DNA of 14,844 bases from Bacteroidota bacterium (GTDB lineage: Bacteria > Bacteroidota > Bacteroidia > Chitinophagales > LD1): NCBI GenBank assembly GCA_003165135.1, contig PLSN01000513.1, forward strand, positions 555 through 15,398, in the 5' to 3' direction. The translations under genes and the position numbers were made by a program. Below are positions 14,463 to 14,844 of this stretch, in pieces; positions within the stretch are counted from its first letter, which is position 1, and the number at the start of each line of letters is the position of its first letter. The notes beneath the pieces were generated by a model. The model was not told the DNA's origin and did no database searches. It saw only the letters and a list, made by a program, of their open reading frames with translations.

Positions 14463-14807
14463 ATGAAACAAGCAGCACTCTACCTACTTATCTTTGGCTA
14501 CTTTGCCGCAGGTATCAATCACTTCTGGCATCCGAAGTTCTATTATAGAATAGTGCCTCCTTACGTCGGCGATGCATACTGGGTCAATATAGCTGCAGGT
14601 ATAGCAGAGTTAGTTCTTGCTGCTATGATGATATTCCCGGAGACTCGTATGGTAGGTGGTTATCTGATCGTCGTCATGCTATTGGCTTTCATACCCGCAC
14701 ATATCTACAATTTCAAAGTAGACCCAAATCTTAGTACATTGCTATGGATACGGCTCATTATCTTTCAGCCTCTGCTGATCGCATGGGCATGGTGGGTGAG
14801 GAACTAG
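14463..14807 (+). CDS. DoxX-like small membrane protein
   Basis: A 114-residue inner-membrane protein with four hydrophobic segments (about residues 3-18, 40-58, 63-81 and 92-111), which fits the DoxX-like superfamily. The motif FGYFAAGINHFWHPKFYYRIVPPYV near the N-terminus (helix one followed by a conserved NHFxxPxFY and IVPPY) is typical of the short DoxX-like proteins of Bacteroidota. Members are poorly characterised membrane proteins, sometimes linked to quinone or thiosulfate oxidation, but nothing here supports a specific role. It starts with ATG at 14463, 64 bases after radA, with a hairpin between them. Separate transcription is possible, and so is weak read-through from radA. Confidence 0.75.
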   Translation: MKQAALYLLIFGYFAAGINHFWHPKFYYRIVPPYVGDAYWVNIAAGIAELVLAAMMIFPETRMVGGYLIVVMLLAFIPAHIYNFKVDPNLSTLLWIRLIIFQPLLIAWAWWVRN

Positions 14808-14836
14808 TATTGAGTAGTTAGTATTGAGTATTGAGA
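14806..14836. repeat. imperfect tandem repeat of AGTATTGAG units
   Basis: The end of the DoxX-like gene runs into three imperfect copies of (G)TATTGAGTA. Similar low-complexity repeats are common between genes in Bacteroidota. It may continue outside the window. Confidence 0.5.
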
Positions 14837-14844
14837 CAATACAA

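Overview
This window looks like chromosomal DNA from a Bacteroidota bacterium, probably of the Chitinophagales/Chitinophagaceae. The reasons are: the Bacteroidota promoter form TTTG-N19-TAnnTTTG (perfect upstream of atpA), weak ribosome binding sites, an IPExxxVDY-family gene (a family I know only from Bacteroidota), an acpP-fabF pair, and short GC-rich palindromes of a kind scattered through intergenic DNA in this phylum. The assignment is by pattern recognition, not by a search.

Layout. 1-2140 (minus strand): the N-terminal 319 codons of atpA with its own promoter, preceded by a saccharopine-dehydrogenase-like oxidoreductase gene. 2218-4465: a PA0069-type radical SAM gene (+) converging on a sphingolipid delta-4 desaturase-like gene (-), with two palindromic repeats between them. 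4466-5148: 683 bases without a gene, holding repeat remnants. 5149-8248: a SnoaL-like gene (+) converging on a two-component operon (-), a 7TM sensor kinase followed by a NarL/LuxR-type response regulator. 8249-8546: non-coding, with two strong hairpins, one a terminator facing an apparently empty strand. 8547-10046 (-): acpP-fabF, the fatty-acid elongation core. 10282-11937 (+): IPExxxVDY gene, antitoxin and RelE/ParE toxin genes, Nudix hydrolase gene. 12005-14807 (+): exported beta-barrel-like protein, radA, and a small DoxX-like membrane protein.

The most unusual region is 10699-11937. The last 45 bases of the IPExxxVDY gene (encoding PVEKPDVVIKKRGK and stop) recur twice downstream. The second copy (34/35 identical) lies directly against the start codon of the Nudix gene. 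The third (36/45 identical) lies after the Nudix gene, and its differences are mostly synonymous. The toxin-antitoxin pair and the Nudix gene are therefore each bracketed by copies of the same gene tail. This looks like stepwise insertion of small gene cassettes at the 3' end of a host gene, with the gene end restored each time. No recombinase is visible nearby.

A second theme is palindromic repeats merging with genes. One supplies the C-terminal codons of the desaturase. Another abuts the radA start codon, places an SD-like sequence in a hairpin, and creates a false upstream start.
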